A stretch of 47,519 nt of DNA. Origin: an uncultured bacterium (GTDB lineage Bacteria; Verrucomicrobiota; Kiritimatiellia; RFP12; UBA1067). Every line of letters starts with the position of its first letter. The first letter of the stretch is position 1. Shown here piece by piece: positions 15,991 through 23,731 of the stretch. The stretch lies in the NCBI GenBank assembly GCA_902775595.1, contig CACYNF010000007.1:1-47519 (forward strand), written 5' to 3'. The notes below the pieces were generated by a model. That model ran no database searches. It was given only the letters and a program-made list of their open reading frames with translations, and had not been told where the DNA came from. A program made the translations under genes and the position numbers.

Positions 15991-16590
15991 ATGAAGACAA
16001 AGCCGCTTTTCATCGTGATGTCCGCGCCTTCCGGCTGCGGCAAGTCCACCCTCATCGACATGCTCCTCCAGGAGTACCACGACATCGTCTACTCGATCTC
16101 GTGCACGACGCGCGCGCCGCGCGGCGAGGAGGAGGACGGTCTCGACTACCACTTCAAGACGAAGGAGCGCTTCGAGGAGCTGATCCGCGAAAACGCGTTC
16201 ATCGAGTACGCCAAGGTGCACGACAACTACTACGGCACGCTTAAGGCCCCCATCGAGGAAGTCCTCGCCGAGGGCAACTCGATGATCCTCGACATCGACG
16301 TCCAGGGTGCCGCGAAGGTGCGCGACTACGTGCGCGCTCTCCCCAACAACGACCCGCTCAAGATCGGCTACGTCGACATCTTCCTTCTCCCGCCAGACAT
16401 GGAGGAGCTCCGCCGCCGCCTCGAAGGGCGCGGCACGGACTCGCAGGAGGTCATCGAAAAGCGCCTCGCAAACGCCGAAGGCGAGATCGCCCGCGCCGGC
16501 GAATACATGTTCAAGGTGACGAACGACGATCTCGGCCACGCCTTCAAGCGCCTCTGCGACCTTATCGACGCGCTCTCCGGCAGGATGTGA
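15991..16590 (+). CDS. gmk: Guanylate kinase
   Basis: The enzyme phosphorylates GMP to GDP with ATP. The 199-residue protein has the P-loop SAPSGCGKST near residues 11-20, the GMP-binding signature SISCTTRAPRGEEEDGLDYHF, and DIDVQGA. RRRLEGRGTDSQEVIEKRL follows in the lid and C-terminal region. The reading frame is open far upstream, but the ATG at 15991 begins the family N terminus and everything before it is the repeat at 15960-15985. It is 35 bases after the glycosyltransferase and is followed by a probable terminator. Confidence 0.95.
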   Translation: MKTKPLFIVMSAPSGCGKSTLIDMLLQEYHDIVYSISCTTRAPRGEEEDGLDYHFKTKERFEELIRENAFIEYAKVHDNYYGTLKAPIEEVLAEGNSMILDIDVQGAAKVRDYVRALPNNDPLKIGYVDIFLLPPDMEELRRRLEGRGTDSQEVIEKRLANAEGEIARAGEYMFKVTNDDLGHAFKRLCDLIDALSGRM

Positions 16591-16598
16591 CGCCATCT

Positions 16599-16618
16599 CC
16601 GCGCGCCGCGGGATTTTT
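16599..16618 (+). terminator. Short terminator after gmk merging into the next promoter
   Basis: CCGCG, a three-base loop CGC and CGCGG at 16599-16611 are followed by GATTTTT. The same T-run is the T-run of the TTTTTGGTATAAT promoter at 16614-16626, so terminator and promoter share bases. Confidence 0.5.
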
Positions 16619-16626
16619 GGTATAAT
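16614..16626 (+). promoter_or_regulatory. TTTTTGGTATAAT promoter
   Basis: A perfect example of the local promoter motif, with TATAAT at 16621-16626 and no visible -35. The predicted transcript starts near 16633 with a 35-base leader that contains GAAAGGAA before the ATG at 16668. Confidence 0.75.
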
Positions 16627-16667
16627 TTGCGGCCAAGGACAGAACAAGACCTGAAAGGAACCGCGAA

Positions 16668-17780
16668 ATGGAACTCTCGATCCTGATCAACAAGTTCAAC
16701 ATCAAGGGACGGCTCGTCTCGCTGCAGCCGTTTGGGAACGGCAACATCAACGATACGTTCCTCGCCATCTACCGCAACACGTTCACCGAGACGCAGGTGA
16801 TCCTCCAGCGCGTGAACAAGAACGTCTTCCCCAAGCCCGAGGTGATCATGGAGAACATGCACAACCTCACGCGCCACTGCCACGAGAAGCTCGAGGACGA
16901 CGCGCAGAAGGGGCGTGACGACCGCGTGTGGCAGATGCCGCGCATCATCAAGGCGAAGGATTCCAAGGATTTTGTCGTCGACGACAAGGGCGAGGTCTGG
17001 CGCGTCATCACGCGCATCATGTCGGCGCACGCGTTCGACGTCGCGCAGGGGCCCGAACACGCGATGGAGTGCGGTGCCGCGCTCGGCCACTTTCACTATC
17101 TCATCAGCGACATGGACCCGAAGGAGATCAAGGATCCGCTTCCCGGCTTCCACATCACGAGCGGCTACCTCAAGAAGTACGACCAGACGCTCAAGTCGAA
17201 GGAGGCGAAGGAGCTCCTGAAGTCCTCGATGGAGGCGAAGCGCCTCGCGAAGTTCATCGAGGAGCGCCGCGGCCTCGCGCTCTGCCTCGAGAAGGCGCAG
17301 AAGAAGGGCGAGCTCAAGAAGCGCATGTTCCACGGCGACCCGAAGGTCAACAACATCATGATCGACGACGTGACCGGCAAGGGCACGGCGATGATCGACC
17401 TCGACACCGTAAGCCCCGGTCTCATCCACCTCGACTTCGGCGACGCGCTTAGGTCAATCTGCAATCCCGCGGGCGAAGAGGAGACGAACCTCGCGAAGGT
17501 CGTGTTCGACGAGGACCTTGCGACGGCGTTCTGCAAGGGCTACATGCGCGAGGCGGGCTCGTTCCTCACCGACGCCGACCGCGCGTACCTGTACGACTCG
17601 ATACGGCTTCTTCCCTTCGAGCTCGGGCTCCGCTTCTTCCAGGACTATCTCGCCGGCAACGTCTACTTCAAGACGACGCAGCCGGAGCAGAACCTCAACC
17701 GCGCGCGCGTGCAGTTCCGCCTCTGCGAGTCCGTCGAGGCCCGCGAGCGCTCGATCCGCTCCGTCCTCAAGAAGCTGTGA
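16668..17780 (+). CDS. APH-fold kinase, NahK-like, second paralogue
   Basis: This 370-residue protein is a diverged relative of the kinase at 10631. It shares GNGNINDTF, ILQRVNKNVF, a catalytic loop HGDPKVNNIMID (His222, Asp224) in place of HNDTK, AMIDLDTVSPG, LDFGDALRS and a C-terminal DYLAGNVYFKT that parallels DYLAGDVYFHT. It has an extra acidic/basic segment near residues 80-110. The function is probably anomeric phosphorylation of a sugar, with a different preference from its paralogue. The gene has its own promoter and a Shine-Dalgarno site, and its stop codon overlaps the queE start, although queE belongs to an unrelated pathway. Confidence 0.78.
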   Translation: MELSILINKFNIKGRLVSLQPFGNGNINDTFLAIYRNTFTETQVILQRVNKNVFPKPEVIMENMHNLTRHCHEKLEDDAQKGRDDRVWQMPRIIKAKDSKDFVVDDKGEVWRVITRIMSAHAFDVAQGPEHAMECGAALGHFHYLISDMDPKEIKDPLPGFHITSGYLKKYDQTLKSKEAKELLKSSMEAKRLAKFIEERRGLALCLEKAQKKGELKKRMFHGDPKVNNIMIDDVTGKGTAMIDLDTVSPGLIHLDFGDALRSICNPAGEEETNLAKVVFDEDLATAFCKGYMREAGSFLTDADRAYLYDSIRLLPFELGLRFFQDYLAGNVYFKTTQPEQNLNRARVQFRLCESVEARERSIRSVLKKL

Positions 17781-18364
17781 CGTACGACCTCGTCGAGATC
17801 TTCGAGTCTCTTCAGGGCGAAGGCCGCAACATGGGGCGCCCATGCGTCTTCGTCCGCTTTGCCGGCTGCAATCTCGCGTGTCCGTGGTGCGACACTGATG
17901 TCGCAAAGCGCTTTTCCTCGTCGCTTGACGACCTTGTCGCGGAAATCGGACAGTATAAGCCAAAGAGCGTCGTCCTCACAGGCGGCGAACCGACGCTTGT
18001 AAAGGAGATGCCAGAACTTGTCGCGGCGCTAAGGGAGCGCGGCTACTGGATCGCGGTCGAGACGAACGGAACTGACGACGCGGACTGGCTTGGGTTCGTC
18101 GACTATGTCGCCTGCTCGCCAAAGGCCGAGTTCCCCGATCGTCTTGCGCTAACCCGCGCGGACGAAGTGCGTGTTGTCGCGTCTTCGGAGAAGATCGTCG
18201 ACTTCTGCCGCGATCTCCGCGGCAGAATTGCCGCGACTGACTACTACATTTCGCCGTGCGAGCGCGACGGAGAGATGGATTTTGCGACGGCAAAGGCCGT
18301 TCTCGCGCAACTCGACGGCTGGTCGCTTTCGGTGCAACTCCACAAGCTGCTTGGTTTTAGATGA
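17777..18364 (+). CDS. queE: 7-carboxy-7-deazaguanine synthase (radical SAM)
   Basis: QueE converts 6-carboxy-5,6,7,8-tetrahydropterin to 7-carboxy-7-deazaguanine in queuosine precursor synthesis. The 195-residue protein starts IFESLQGEGRNMGRPCVFVRFAGC, and the [4Fe-4S] cysteines are Cys31, Cys35 and Cys38 in CNLACPWC. TGGEPTL and VETNGT are SAM-binding motifs, and YISPCERDG and SVQLHKLLGFR match the family C terminus. The GTG start overlaps the previous stop (GTGA). No other queuosine gene is in the window. Confidence 0.94.
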   Translation: MTYDLVEIFESLQGEGRNMGRPCVFVRFAGCNLACPWCDTDVAKRFSSSLDDLVAEIGQYKPKSVVLTGGEPTLVKEMPELVAALRERGYWIAVETNGTDDADWLGFVDYVACSPKAEFPDRLALTRADEVRVVASSEKIVDFCRDLRGRIAATDYYISPCERDGEMDFATAKAVLAQLDGWSLSVQLHKLLGFR

Positions 18365-18414
18365 AGCTATCATATCTATGAGCCAGTTGCAAAACATCCA
18401 ATTTAACCATGCAG

Positions 18415-18462
18415 AACATGTAGAGCATGCAGAACTTCTACATGTTTCTACACGTTCTACAC
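18415..18462. repeat. Hairpin and repeat copy 2 (GTGTAGAA family, inverted)
   Basis: AACATGTAG at 18415-18423 and CTACATGTT at 18438-18446 form a 9-base stem. Positions 18435-18462, read on the minus strand, match the 27-base element at 15164-15190. The gap 18365-18534 holds no gene. Confidence 0.65.
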
Positions 18463-18493
18463 GGCTAATCATCTTTGGAAAGAGGGTTTCGCT

Positions 18494-18524
18494 TTTTTAG
18501 TCACAAAGGACACAAAGAGTACAG
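18494..18524 (+). repeat. TTTTAGTCACAAAGGACACAAAG dispersed repeat before thiE
   Basis: It is related to the elements at 1323-1352 (minus) and 15960-15985. It runs into ACAGGA, the likely ribosome-binding site of thiE eight bases before its ATG. Confidence 0.65.
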
Positions 18525-18534
18525 GATTGGCAAT

Positions 18535-19152
18535 ATGGAAGATTTTGGATTCTATCTCGTCATGACGAACCCCAAGGTCGGCTACGAACGCTGCTGCGAG
18601 GCGGCCGTCAAGGCGGGCGTCAGGATGGTGCAGCTCCGGATGAAGGACGTGCCGCGCGACGAGCTTCTCCAGATGGCGAAGCGGCTTGTCTGGATAACGC
18701 GCGGCAGCGGGACGGACCTCATCATAGACGACGACGCGTCGGTCGCCGAGGAGTCTGGCGCGGACGGCGTGCATGTCGGGCAGGGCGATATGCCGGTAGA
18801 GGAAGTGCGCGCGAAATACCCTGGCATCCGCATCGTCGGGCTTTCGACCCACAGTCTCGCGCAGGCGCTTGATTCCCTTCGCCACAATCCCGACTACATC
18901 GGCGTCGGGCCGGTGTTCAAGACTCCGACGAAGAAGATCCCCGACCCAGTCCTCGGCACGGAGCTCGCGGGCAAGATGATAGCATCGGTTCCTTATCCTG
19001 CCGTCGCTATCGGCGGCATAGACGCAGAGAACCTCAAGTCTGTTCTCGCCGCCGGAGCTCGCAACTGGGCGGTGGTGCGCGCGGTATGCGGTTCCGACGA
19101 CCCGTATTCGGCGATTCAGCATCTCCGCGACATAGCGCGGCATGGTTCGTGA
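18535..19152 (+). CDS. thiE: Thiamine-phosphate synthase
   Basis: ThiE couples the pyrimidine and thiazole phosphates into thiamine monophosphate. The 205-residue TIM barrel shows YLVMTNP, VRMVQLRMKD, LIIDDDASVAEESGADGVHVGQGDMP with the pyrophosphate and magnesium sites, VGLSTHS, DYIGVGPVFKTPTKK and VAIGGI. An open frame reaches back to 18475 through a repeat, but the ATG at 18535 with AGGA eight bases upstream is the credible start. No TPP riboswitch pattern was seen upstream. A ThiL-like protein is encoded at 28707 but in a lipid-type operon. Confidence 0.93.
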   Translation: MEDFGFYLVMTNPKVGYERCCEAAVKAGVRMVQLRMKDVPRDELLQMAKRLVWITRGSGTDLIIDDDASVAEESGADGVHVGQGDMPVEEVRAKYPGIRIVGLSTHSLAQALDSLRHNPDYIGVGPVFKTPTKKIPDPVLGTELAGKMIASVPYPAVAIGGIDAENLKSVLAAGARNWAVVRAVCGSDDPYSAIQHLRDIARHGS

Positions 19153-19235
19153 GGCGGCGTCCGAAGGCTCCTCCTCAGGGGCCCTCGGCGAATACGCCGT
19201 ATCCCTTCGCTCGGACCTTCGCTCCGCCGCCTCAC
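19149..19235. repeat. Large interrupted palindrome after thiE
   Basis: GTGAGGCGGCG at 19149-19159, which includes the thiE stop codon, pairs with CGCCGCCTCAC at 19225-19235, and GAAGG/CCTTC continue the stem inside. The 19153-19322 gap holds no gene. The loop contains TCCTCCTC and CCCTTCGCTCGG, like the GC-rich gap at 903-1353. Confidence 0.65.
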
Positions 19236-19280
19236 GCATTGCGCCTAAGATTTTTCATGGGGCGTCCACATTGGGGCAAT

Positions 19281-19317
19281 TTTTGATATAATATACCGAA
19301 ACATTCCACTTTAGGGG
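19281..19317 (+). promoter_or_regulatory. hisI promoter (TTTTGATATAAT) and ribosome site
   Basis: TATAAT at 19287-19292 preceded by TTTTGA predicts a start near 19299. AGGGGAA sits just before the ATG at 19323, giving a leader of about 24 bases. Confidence 0.7.
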
Positions 19318-19322
19318 AACAC

Positions 19323-19784
19323 ATGGGACAGCTCGAAGAATCGTCGGAACTAACACTTGATTTTACGAAGCTTGAAAAAGTCGGCAAGCAGGTCGCGGAC
19401 AGCCGCGCCGCCGCAGTTGAACACGACCCGGGGGTAATTCCCGTCGCCGTGCAGAACGCCGACACGAAGGAAGTCATCCTCGTCGCCTACACGAACGAAT
19501 ACGCCATGAAGGAGAGCTTCGCCAAGAGGAAGCTCATACTCTGGTCGACGAGCCGCAACAAGCTCTGGTTCAAGGGCGAGACGTCGGGCGAGACTTTCGA
19601 TCTCCTCGAGGCGTACGTCAACTGCGAGCAGAACTCGCTCCTCTACGTCGTTCGCCCCTGCCGCGGCGGAATCTGCCACACGAAGGACAAGGCGGGCGAG
19701 CCGAGGAACTGCTACTACAGGAAGATCGACTTCGACACGCTCAAGCTCTCGTTCGTCGATTCGTGCGGAAAAGAGACGGTTTAA
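19323..19784 (+). CDS. hisI: Phosphoribosyl-AMP cyclohydrolase
   Basis: The enzyme opens the purine ring of phosphoribosyl-AMP, the third step of histidine synthesis. The 153-residue protein shows IPVAVQNADTKEVILVAYTNEYAM, LWSTSRNKLWFKGETSG and the zinc-binding cysteines in AYVNCEQNSLLYVV, GICHT and NCYY. An N-terminal extension of about 40 residues precedes the core, and no HisE pyrophosphohydrolase domain is attached. No other his gene is nearby; it sits 16 bases upstream of oadG and is probably cotranscribed with the sodium pump. Confidence 0.93.
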   Translation: MGQLEESSELTLDFTKLEKVGKQVADSRAAAVEHDPGVIPVAVQNADTKEVILVAYTNEYAMKESFAKRKLILWSTSRNKLWFKGETSGETFDLLEAYVNCEQNSLLYVVRPCRGGICHTKDKAGEPRNCYYRKIDFDTLKLSFVDSCGKETV

Positions 19785-19800
19785 ACGGAAAGGTCAAAAA

Positions 19801-20022
19801 ATGGAAGTGCTCGGACAGGGTTTGGTTCTGATGATTGCCGGAATGGGCATCGTCTACTTCTTTCTCTCGATTCTCATCGTCGTCACAAAGGTCTCGATGA
19901 GCGGCATCGGAAGGTTCGATTCGATCTTCCCGAAGGAAACGCCGAAGAAGGCCCCTGCGGCAAAGGCGGCCTCGGATGACGCCGATATCGCGCTCGCGAT
20001 CGCGGTGGCGATGAATGGCTAA
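19801..20022 (+). CDS. oadG: Oxaloacetate decarboxylase gamma subunit (OadG family)
   Basis: The 73-residue protein has one membrane helix at residues about 6-28 (GLVLMIAGMGIVYFFLSILI), typical of the small gamma subunit that assembles the Na+-pumping decarboxylase. An acidic, alanine-rich cytoplasmic tail includes KAPAAKAA and ends AIAVAMNG, as in many OadG/MmdD proteins. AAAGG precedes the ATG. The position just before oadA and oadB supports the call; sequence alone is weak because the family is poorly conserved. Confidence 0.85.
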   Translation: MEVLGQGLVLMIAGMGIVYFFLSILIVVTKVSMSGIGRFDSIFPKETPKKAPAAKAASDDADIALAIAVAMNG

Positions 20023-20091
20023 GTATCGGAACGGACGTGGCCTCTGGCGGTCCCGAACCCCACCCATGGAATTTTGAAAGGTAACCTAATT

Positions 20092-21915
20092 ATGGCAAAG
20101 AAAAATGTAAAGTTCATGCTCACTGCGTTCCGCGACGGCTTCCAGTCCGTCATCGGCGCGCGCGTTCTCTCGAAAGACTTCCTCCCCTGCGTCGAGGAAG
20201 CGTACGCGGCAGGCGTCCGCTGGTTCGAGGCCGGCGGCGGCGCGAGGTTCCAGAGCTGCTACTTCTACTGCCAGGAAGACGCGTTCGACGTCATGGACAA
20301 GTTCCGCAAGGCCGCTCCCGAGGCCGACCTCCAGACGCTCTCGCGCGGCGTTAACGTCGTCGGGCTCGAGTCTCAGTCGAGCGACATGATCAAGCTCCAC
20401 GCGCAGATGTTCAAGAAGCACGGCATGTCGTCCATCCGCAACTTCGACGCCCTGAACGACGTCAACAACCTCAAGTGGTCCGGCCAGTGCATCCACGACG
20501 CGGGGCTCAACCACGAAGTCGTCGTTACGATGATGGGCCTTCCGCCCGGAATCGACAACAAGGGCACTCACACGCCAGAGTTCTACCGCGACCGCCTGAA
20601 GATGATCATGGACGCGGGGATTCCCTTCGACCGCGTGGCGTTCAAGGACGCGTCCGGCACTTCGACGCCCGCGACCGTCTACAACACGATGAAGCTCGCC
20701 CGCCAGCTTCTCGGCAAGGACATTCACATCCAGTTCCACAGCCACGAGACGGCCGGCAACGGCGTCGCGTGCTACCTCGCGGCTCTTCGCGGCGGCGCCG
20801 ACGGCCTTGACCTTTCGATGGCGCCTATGTCCGGCGGCACCTGCCAGCCCGACATCATCACGATGTGGCACTGCCTCGACGGCGATCCCGACTTCGGCTT
20901 CGACTTCGACATCAACAAGATCAAGAAGGCCGAGGACTCCTTCAAGAACGCGATGCAGAAGTACTTCCTCCCGCCGGAGGCTATGAGCGTCAACCCGCAG
21001 ATCGTGTGGAGCCCGATGCCGGGCGGCGCCTTGACGGCGAACACGCAGATGCTGCGCGACAACAACATGATGGACAAGTACGACGACATGATCGCGGAGA
21101 TGTACGACTGCGTCCGTCTCGGCGGCTTCGGCACGTCCGTCACGCCCGTCTCGCAGTTCTACGCGCAGCAGGCGATCCAGAACGTCATGTTCGGCAAGTT
21201 CAAGAAGTTCGCGCCCGGCTACGCCAAGATGGTGCTCGGCTACTTCGGGAAGACCCCCGTTCCGCCGGATCCCGAGATCGTCAAGAAGGCGAGCGAGTTC
21301 ATGGCGTCGAGCGACCTCAACAAGGCCTACAGCGAGCCGACGACCAAGACCGTCCTCGAGATGAACGACGCCGACCCGAAGAAAGGCGGCGCGGTCGCGA
21401 AGAAGATGCTCGAGGACGCGGGGCTTCCCATCACCGACGAGAACATCTTCATCGCCGCGTCCTGCAAGGAGAAGGGCATCCTCTTCCTCAAGGACCCCTC
21501 GAAGGCCCCGATGGGCTGCCGCTTCGCGGAAGAGGCCAAGCCCGCCGCCGCCAAGGGCGGCGCGGTCACCGTCACGATCAACGGCAAGGCCTACGGCGTC
21601 GAGATCAAGGGCGACGGCAAGGCGGTCGTCAACGGCAAGCCGGTCGACTTCAAGGCCGAGGCGGGCCTCAAGGCCGCCGCTCCGGCCGCTGCGGCCCCCG
21701 CGGGCGGACAGGAGGTCAAGGCCCCCGTTCCCGGCACGATTCTGCGCGTCACGGCGACGAACGGCTCGAAGGTCGCGAAGGGCGACGAGATCCTCGTCAT
21801 GGACGTCATGAAGATGGAGACTCCCGTCACCGCTCCGTGCGACGGCACGGTCACGGTCACGGTCGCGGCGACCGACAAGGTCGCGACGGGCGACACGCTT
21901 GCGGTGATCGGGTAA
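20092..21915 (+). CDS. oadA: Oxaloacetate decarboxylase alpha subunit, biotin-dependent
   Basis: OadA transfers the carboxyl group of oxaloacetate to biotin, which OadB then decarboxylates with export of Na+. The 607-residue protein has the carboxyltransferase TIM barrel (LTAFRDGFQSVIGARV at the N terminus, FKDASGTSTPATV, and HSHETAGNGVACYLAALRGGADGLD with metal ligands). The conserved carboxylase domain follows, then an Ala/Pro linker and a biotinyl domain with VMDVMKMET. The biotinylated lysine is Lys574. The ATG at 20092 is chosen over an upstream TTG because AAAGG lies 12 bases before it. Pyruvate or methylmalonyl-CoA carboxyltransferase relatives are less likely given the fused biotin domain and the OadB partner. 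Confidence 0.94.
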   Translation: MAKKNVKFMLTAFRDGFQSVIGARVLSKDFLPCVEEAYAAGVRWFEAGGGARFQSCYFYCQEDAFDVMDKFRKAAPEADLQTLSRGVNVVGLESQSSDMIKLHAQMFKKHGMSSIRNFDALNDVNNLKWSGQCIHDAGLNHEVVVTMMGLPPGIDNKGTHTPEFYRDRLKMIMDAGIPFDRVAFKDASGTSTPATVYNTMKLARQLLGKDIHIQFHSHETAGNGVACYLAALRGGADGLDLSMAPMSGGTCQPDIITMWHCLDGDPDFGFDFDINKIKKAEDSFKNAMQKYFLPPEAMSVNPQIVWSPMPGGALTANTQMLRDNNMMDKYDDMIAEMYDCVRLGGFGTSVTPVSQFYAQQAIQNVMFGKFKKFAPGYAKMVLGYFGKTPVPPDPEIVKKASEFMASSDLNKAYSEPTTKTVLEMNDADPKKGGAVAKKMLEDAGLPITDENIFIAASCKEKGILFLKDPSKAPMGCRFAEEAKPAAAKGGAVTVTINGKAYGVEIKGDGKAVVNGKPVDFKAEAGLKAAAPAAAAPAGGQEVKAPVPGTILRVTATNGSKVAKGDEILVMDVMKMETPVTAPCDGTVTVTVAATDKVATGDTLAVIG

Positions 21916-21921
21916 GGACAT

Positions 21922-21962
21922 GAGACGCTGGACGGGGGACGAGTTGGCTCGTCTCGCGTCTC
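21922..21962. promoter_or_regulatory. Nested hairpin between oadA and oadB
   Basis: GAGACGC at 21922-21928 pairs with GCGTCTC at 21956-21962, and GACGAG at 21938-21943 pairs with CTCGTC at 21948-21953. It lies in the 68-base intercistronic space without a T-run, so it may set relative expression or mRNA stability rather than end transcription. Confidence 0.5.
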
Positions 21963-21983
21963 GCGTCAAAGAAGGGCAAATCA

Positions 21984-23501
21984 ATGAAACGCTATCTTGC
22001 AGCACTGTTAATGGCCCTCTGCGCGTTCGGCGCGCAGGCGGCGGACGCGGACGTTCCTGCCGAGAAGCCCGCTTGGGAGACGACACTCGCCAAGGTCAAG
22101 GACATGTGGCCCGACACCGGCCTGTGCTCGTTCCTCAAGAAGGAGGCTCCCGCGTTCATCACGGGCAACTTCGACGAGGCGGCGCGTCCGGAGAGGAAGC
22201 CGCTGTCGGCCAACCGCAACGGATACTGGGACAAGGACCTCAACTGGCACGGCGGATACTTCGACGACGGCGGACGCTTCGTCGAGGGACACGCGGTCAA
22301 GGTGCTCGGCGGAATGCCATACGGCATCGGGCAGCTCATCATGATCCCGATCTGCCTCGTACTGCTCTATCTCGCCATCGTCAAGGGCTTCGAGCCGCTT
22401 CTTCTGCTGCCGATCGGCTTCGGCGGACTCCTCGCGAACTGCCCGCTCGCCGGCGTCACCGCGCCCGCGATGCTGCACGACGGCGTGATAACGTTCCTTC
22501 AGAGCGGCATTCCCGTCATGCAGGGCGGCATCGTCGAGCCCGGCGGATTCCTGTACTACTTCTTCCGCTTCGGCATTGACACGGGCGTGTTCCCGATCAT
22601 GATCTTCATGGGCGTCGGCGCGATGACCGACTTCGGCCCGCTGATCGCGAACCCCAAGGCCGCGCTCCTCGGCGGCGCCGCGCAGTTCGGCATCTTCTTC
22701 GCGCTCTTCGGCGCGCTTGGCCTCGCCGCGATATTCGGACAGGACTTCTTCGGCTGCGAGCCGATCAAGGCCGCCGCGTCCATCGGCATCATCGGCGGAG
22801 CCGACGGCCCGACGGCGATCTGGCTTACGAGCCGCCTCGCCCCGAACCTCCTCGGCGCGATCGCGGTCGCCGCGTACTCCTACATGGCGCTCGTCCCGAT
22901 CATCCAGCCGCCGATCATGAACGCTCTCACGACGAAGGAGGAGCGCCTCATCAGGATGCCGCAGCTCCGTCCCGTCAAGAAGATCGAGAAGATATGCTTC
23001 CCGCTCATCGTGCTCCTGCTCTGTGCGCTCCTGCTGCCGTCCGCCGTGCCGCTGATCGGTGCGCTGATGCTCGGCAACCTCGCGAAGGAGGTGGGCACGT
23101 CCGTCTCGCGCATCGCGGACACGATGTCGAACGCGCTCTGCAACATCGTCACGATCATGCTCGGACTCTCCGTCGGCTCTAAGCTCGCGTGCGAGAAGTT
23201 CCTCTCCGGGACGACGCTCGCGATCCTCGCGCTCGGCCTCTGCGCGTTCTGCGTCGGCACGGCGGCGGGAGTCCTCATGGCGAAGCTCATGAACGTCTTC
23301 TCGTCGAAGGACAACAAGATCAACCCGCTCATCGGCTCCGCGGGCGTCTCGGCCGTCCCGATGGCGGCGCGCGTCTCGAACAAGGTGTCGCTCGCGAACG
23401 ACCCGACGAACTTCGTTCTCATGCAGGCGATGGGCCCGAACGTCTCGGGAGTCATCGGCTCGGCCGTCGTGGCGGGCATTCTCTATACCCTCTGCCGCTG
23501 A
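21984..23501 (+). CDS. oadB: Na+-translocating decarboxylase beta subunit (OadB/GcdB)
   Basis: OadB decarboxylates carboxybiotin and pumps Na+ out of the cell. The 505-residue protein carries the conserved channel region [18 protein letters not shown] with the essential aspartate, [13 protein letters not shown], and the C-terminal [18 protein letters not shown] and [17 protein letters not shown]. Unlike typical members (about 375-430 residues), it starts with a signal peptide (residues 1-19, ending GAQAAD) and an approximately 100-residue, tryptophan- and glycine-containing extracytoplasmic segment before the first membrane helix. AAGGG precedes the ATG. A strong terminator follows. Confidence 0.93.
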   Translation: MKRYLAALLMALCAFGAQAADADVPAEKPAWETTLAKVKDMWPDTGLCSFLKKEAPAFITGNFDEAARPERKPLSANRNGYWDKDLNWHGGYFDDGGRFVEGHAVKVLGGMPYGIGQLIMIPICLVLLYLAIVKGFEPLLLLPIGFGGLLANCPLAGVTAPAMLHDGVITFLQSGIPVMQGGIVEPGGFLYYFFRFGIDTGVFPIMIFMGVGAMTDFGPLIANPKAALLGGAAQFGIFFALFGALGLAAIFGQDFFGCEPIKAAASIGIIGGADGPTAIWLTSRLAPNLLGAIAVAAYSYMALVPIIQPPIMNALTTKEERLIRMPQLRPVKKIEKICFPLIVLLLCALLLPSAVPLIGALMLGNLAKEVGTSVSRIADTMSNALCNIVTIMLGLSVGSKLACEKFLSGTTLAILALGLCAFCVGTAAGVLMAKLMNVFSSKDNKINPLIGSAGVSAVPMAARVSNKVSLANDPTNFVLMQAMGPNVSGVIGSAVVAGILYTLCR

Positions 23502-23525
23502 GGAGGTCGTGTGCCCAAGGCAAGG

Positions 23526-23557
23526 CGTCCCTTCCTCGGAAGGGGCGTTTTTCTTTT
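23526..23557 (+). terminator. Intrinsic terminator after oadB
   Basis: CGTCCCTTCC and GGAAGGGGCG form a ten-base stem with one G-T pair around a two-base gap at 23536-23537, followed by TTTTTCTTTT at 23548-23557. It closes the hisI-oad transcription unit. Confidence 0.85.
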
Positions 23558-23615
23558 CCGCACGGCGCATCTGCGGCGGCCGCGGCTTGCGCCGGGGGCT
23601 GATGGCGCCGCCTTG

Positions 23616-23628
23616 TTTTTGGTATAAT
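23616..23628 (+). promoter_or_regulatory. TTTTTGGTATAAT promoter of the lipid-type operon
   Basis: TATAAT at 23623-23628 with TTTTTGG before it. The predicted transcript starts near 23635. A second -10-like TATATT at 23733-23738 lies 8 bases before the thioesterase ATG and could give a leaderless message from that gene alone. Confidence 0.7.
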
Positions 23629-23665
23629 GTGCAAATCGCAGACAACCTCAAGGCAAGGGGATGAA

Positions 23666-23731
23666 ATGAAGATTGGCGCAGGGAAGACGATCGGCGCGGC
23701 GATGTTCGCCGCGGGAGAAGCGGCGGTCTAA
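23666..23731 (+). CDS. Possible 21-residue leader peptide or gene remnant
   Basis: Downstream of a good promoter and AAGGGG, an ATG opens a 21-codon frame with a basic start, MKIGAGKT, and an alanine-rich hydrophobic end, then TAA. It looks like the start of a signal peptide cut short, or a short leader before the operon; its stop overlaps the second -10-like element. There is no similarity I can name. It could be untranslated. Confidence 0.3.
   Translation: MKIGAGKTIGAAMFAAGEAAV

Noticed and set aside
15164-18462. CRISPR array or integron repeats
   Set aside because: Repeat copies are few, diverged, in opposite orientations and kilobases apart. There are no regular spacers and no cas or integrase gene.
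18365-18534. TPP riboswitch upstream of thiE
   Set aside because: The gap contains dispersed repeats and a hairpin; the conserved TPP motifs (CUGAGA, and the ACC-U-GA region) are not there.
20086-22086. Long open frames on the minus strand, such as a 666-codon frame opposite oadA and others opposite the antiporter, ROK-like and glycosidase genes
   Set aside because: They are mirror frames created by high GC at third codon positions of the real genes. They are rich in Arg, Leu, Glu, Val and Asp without family motifs, and lack start signals.
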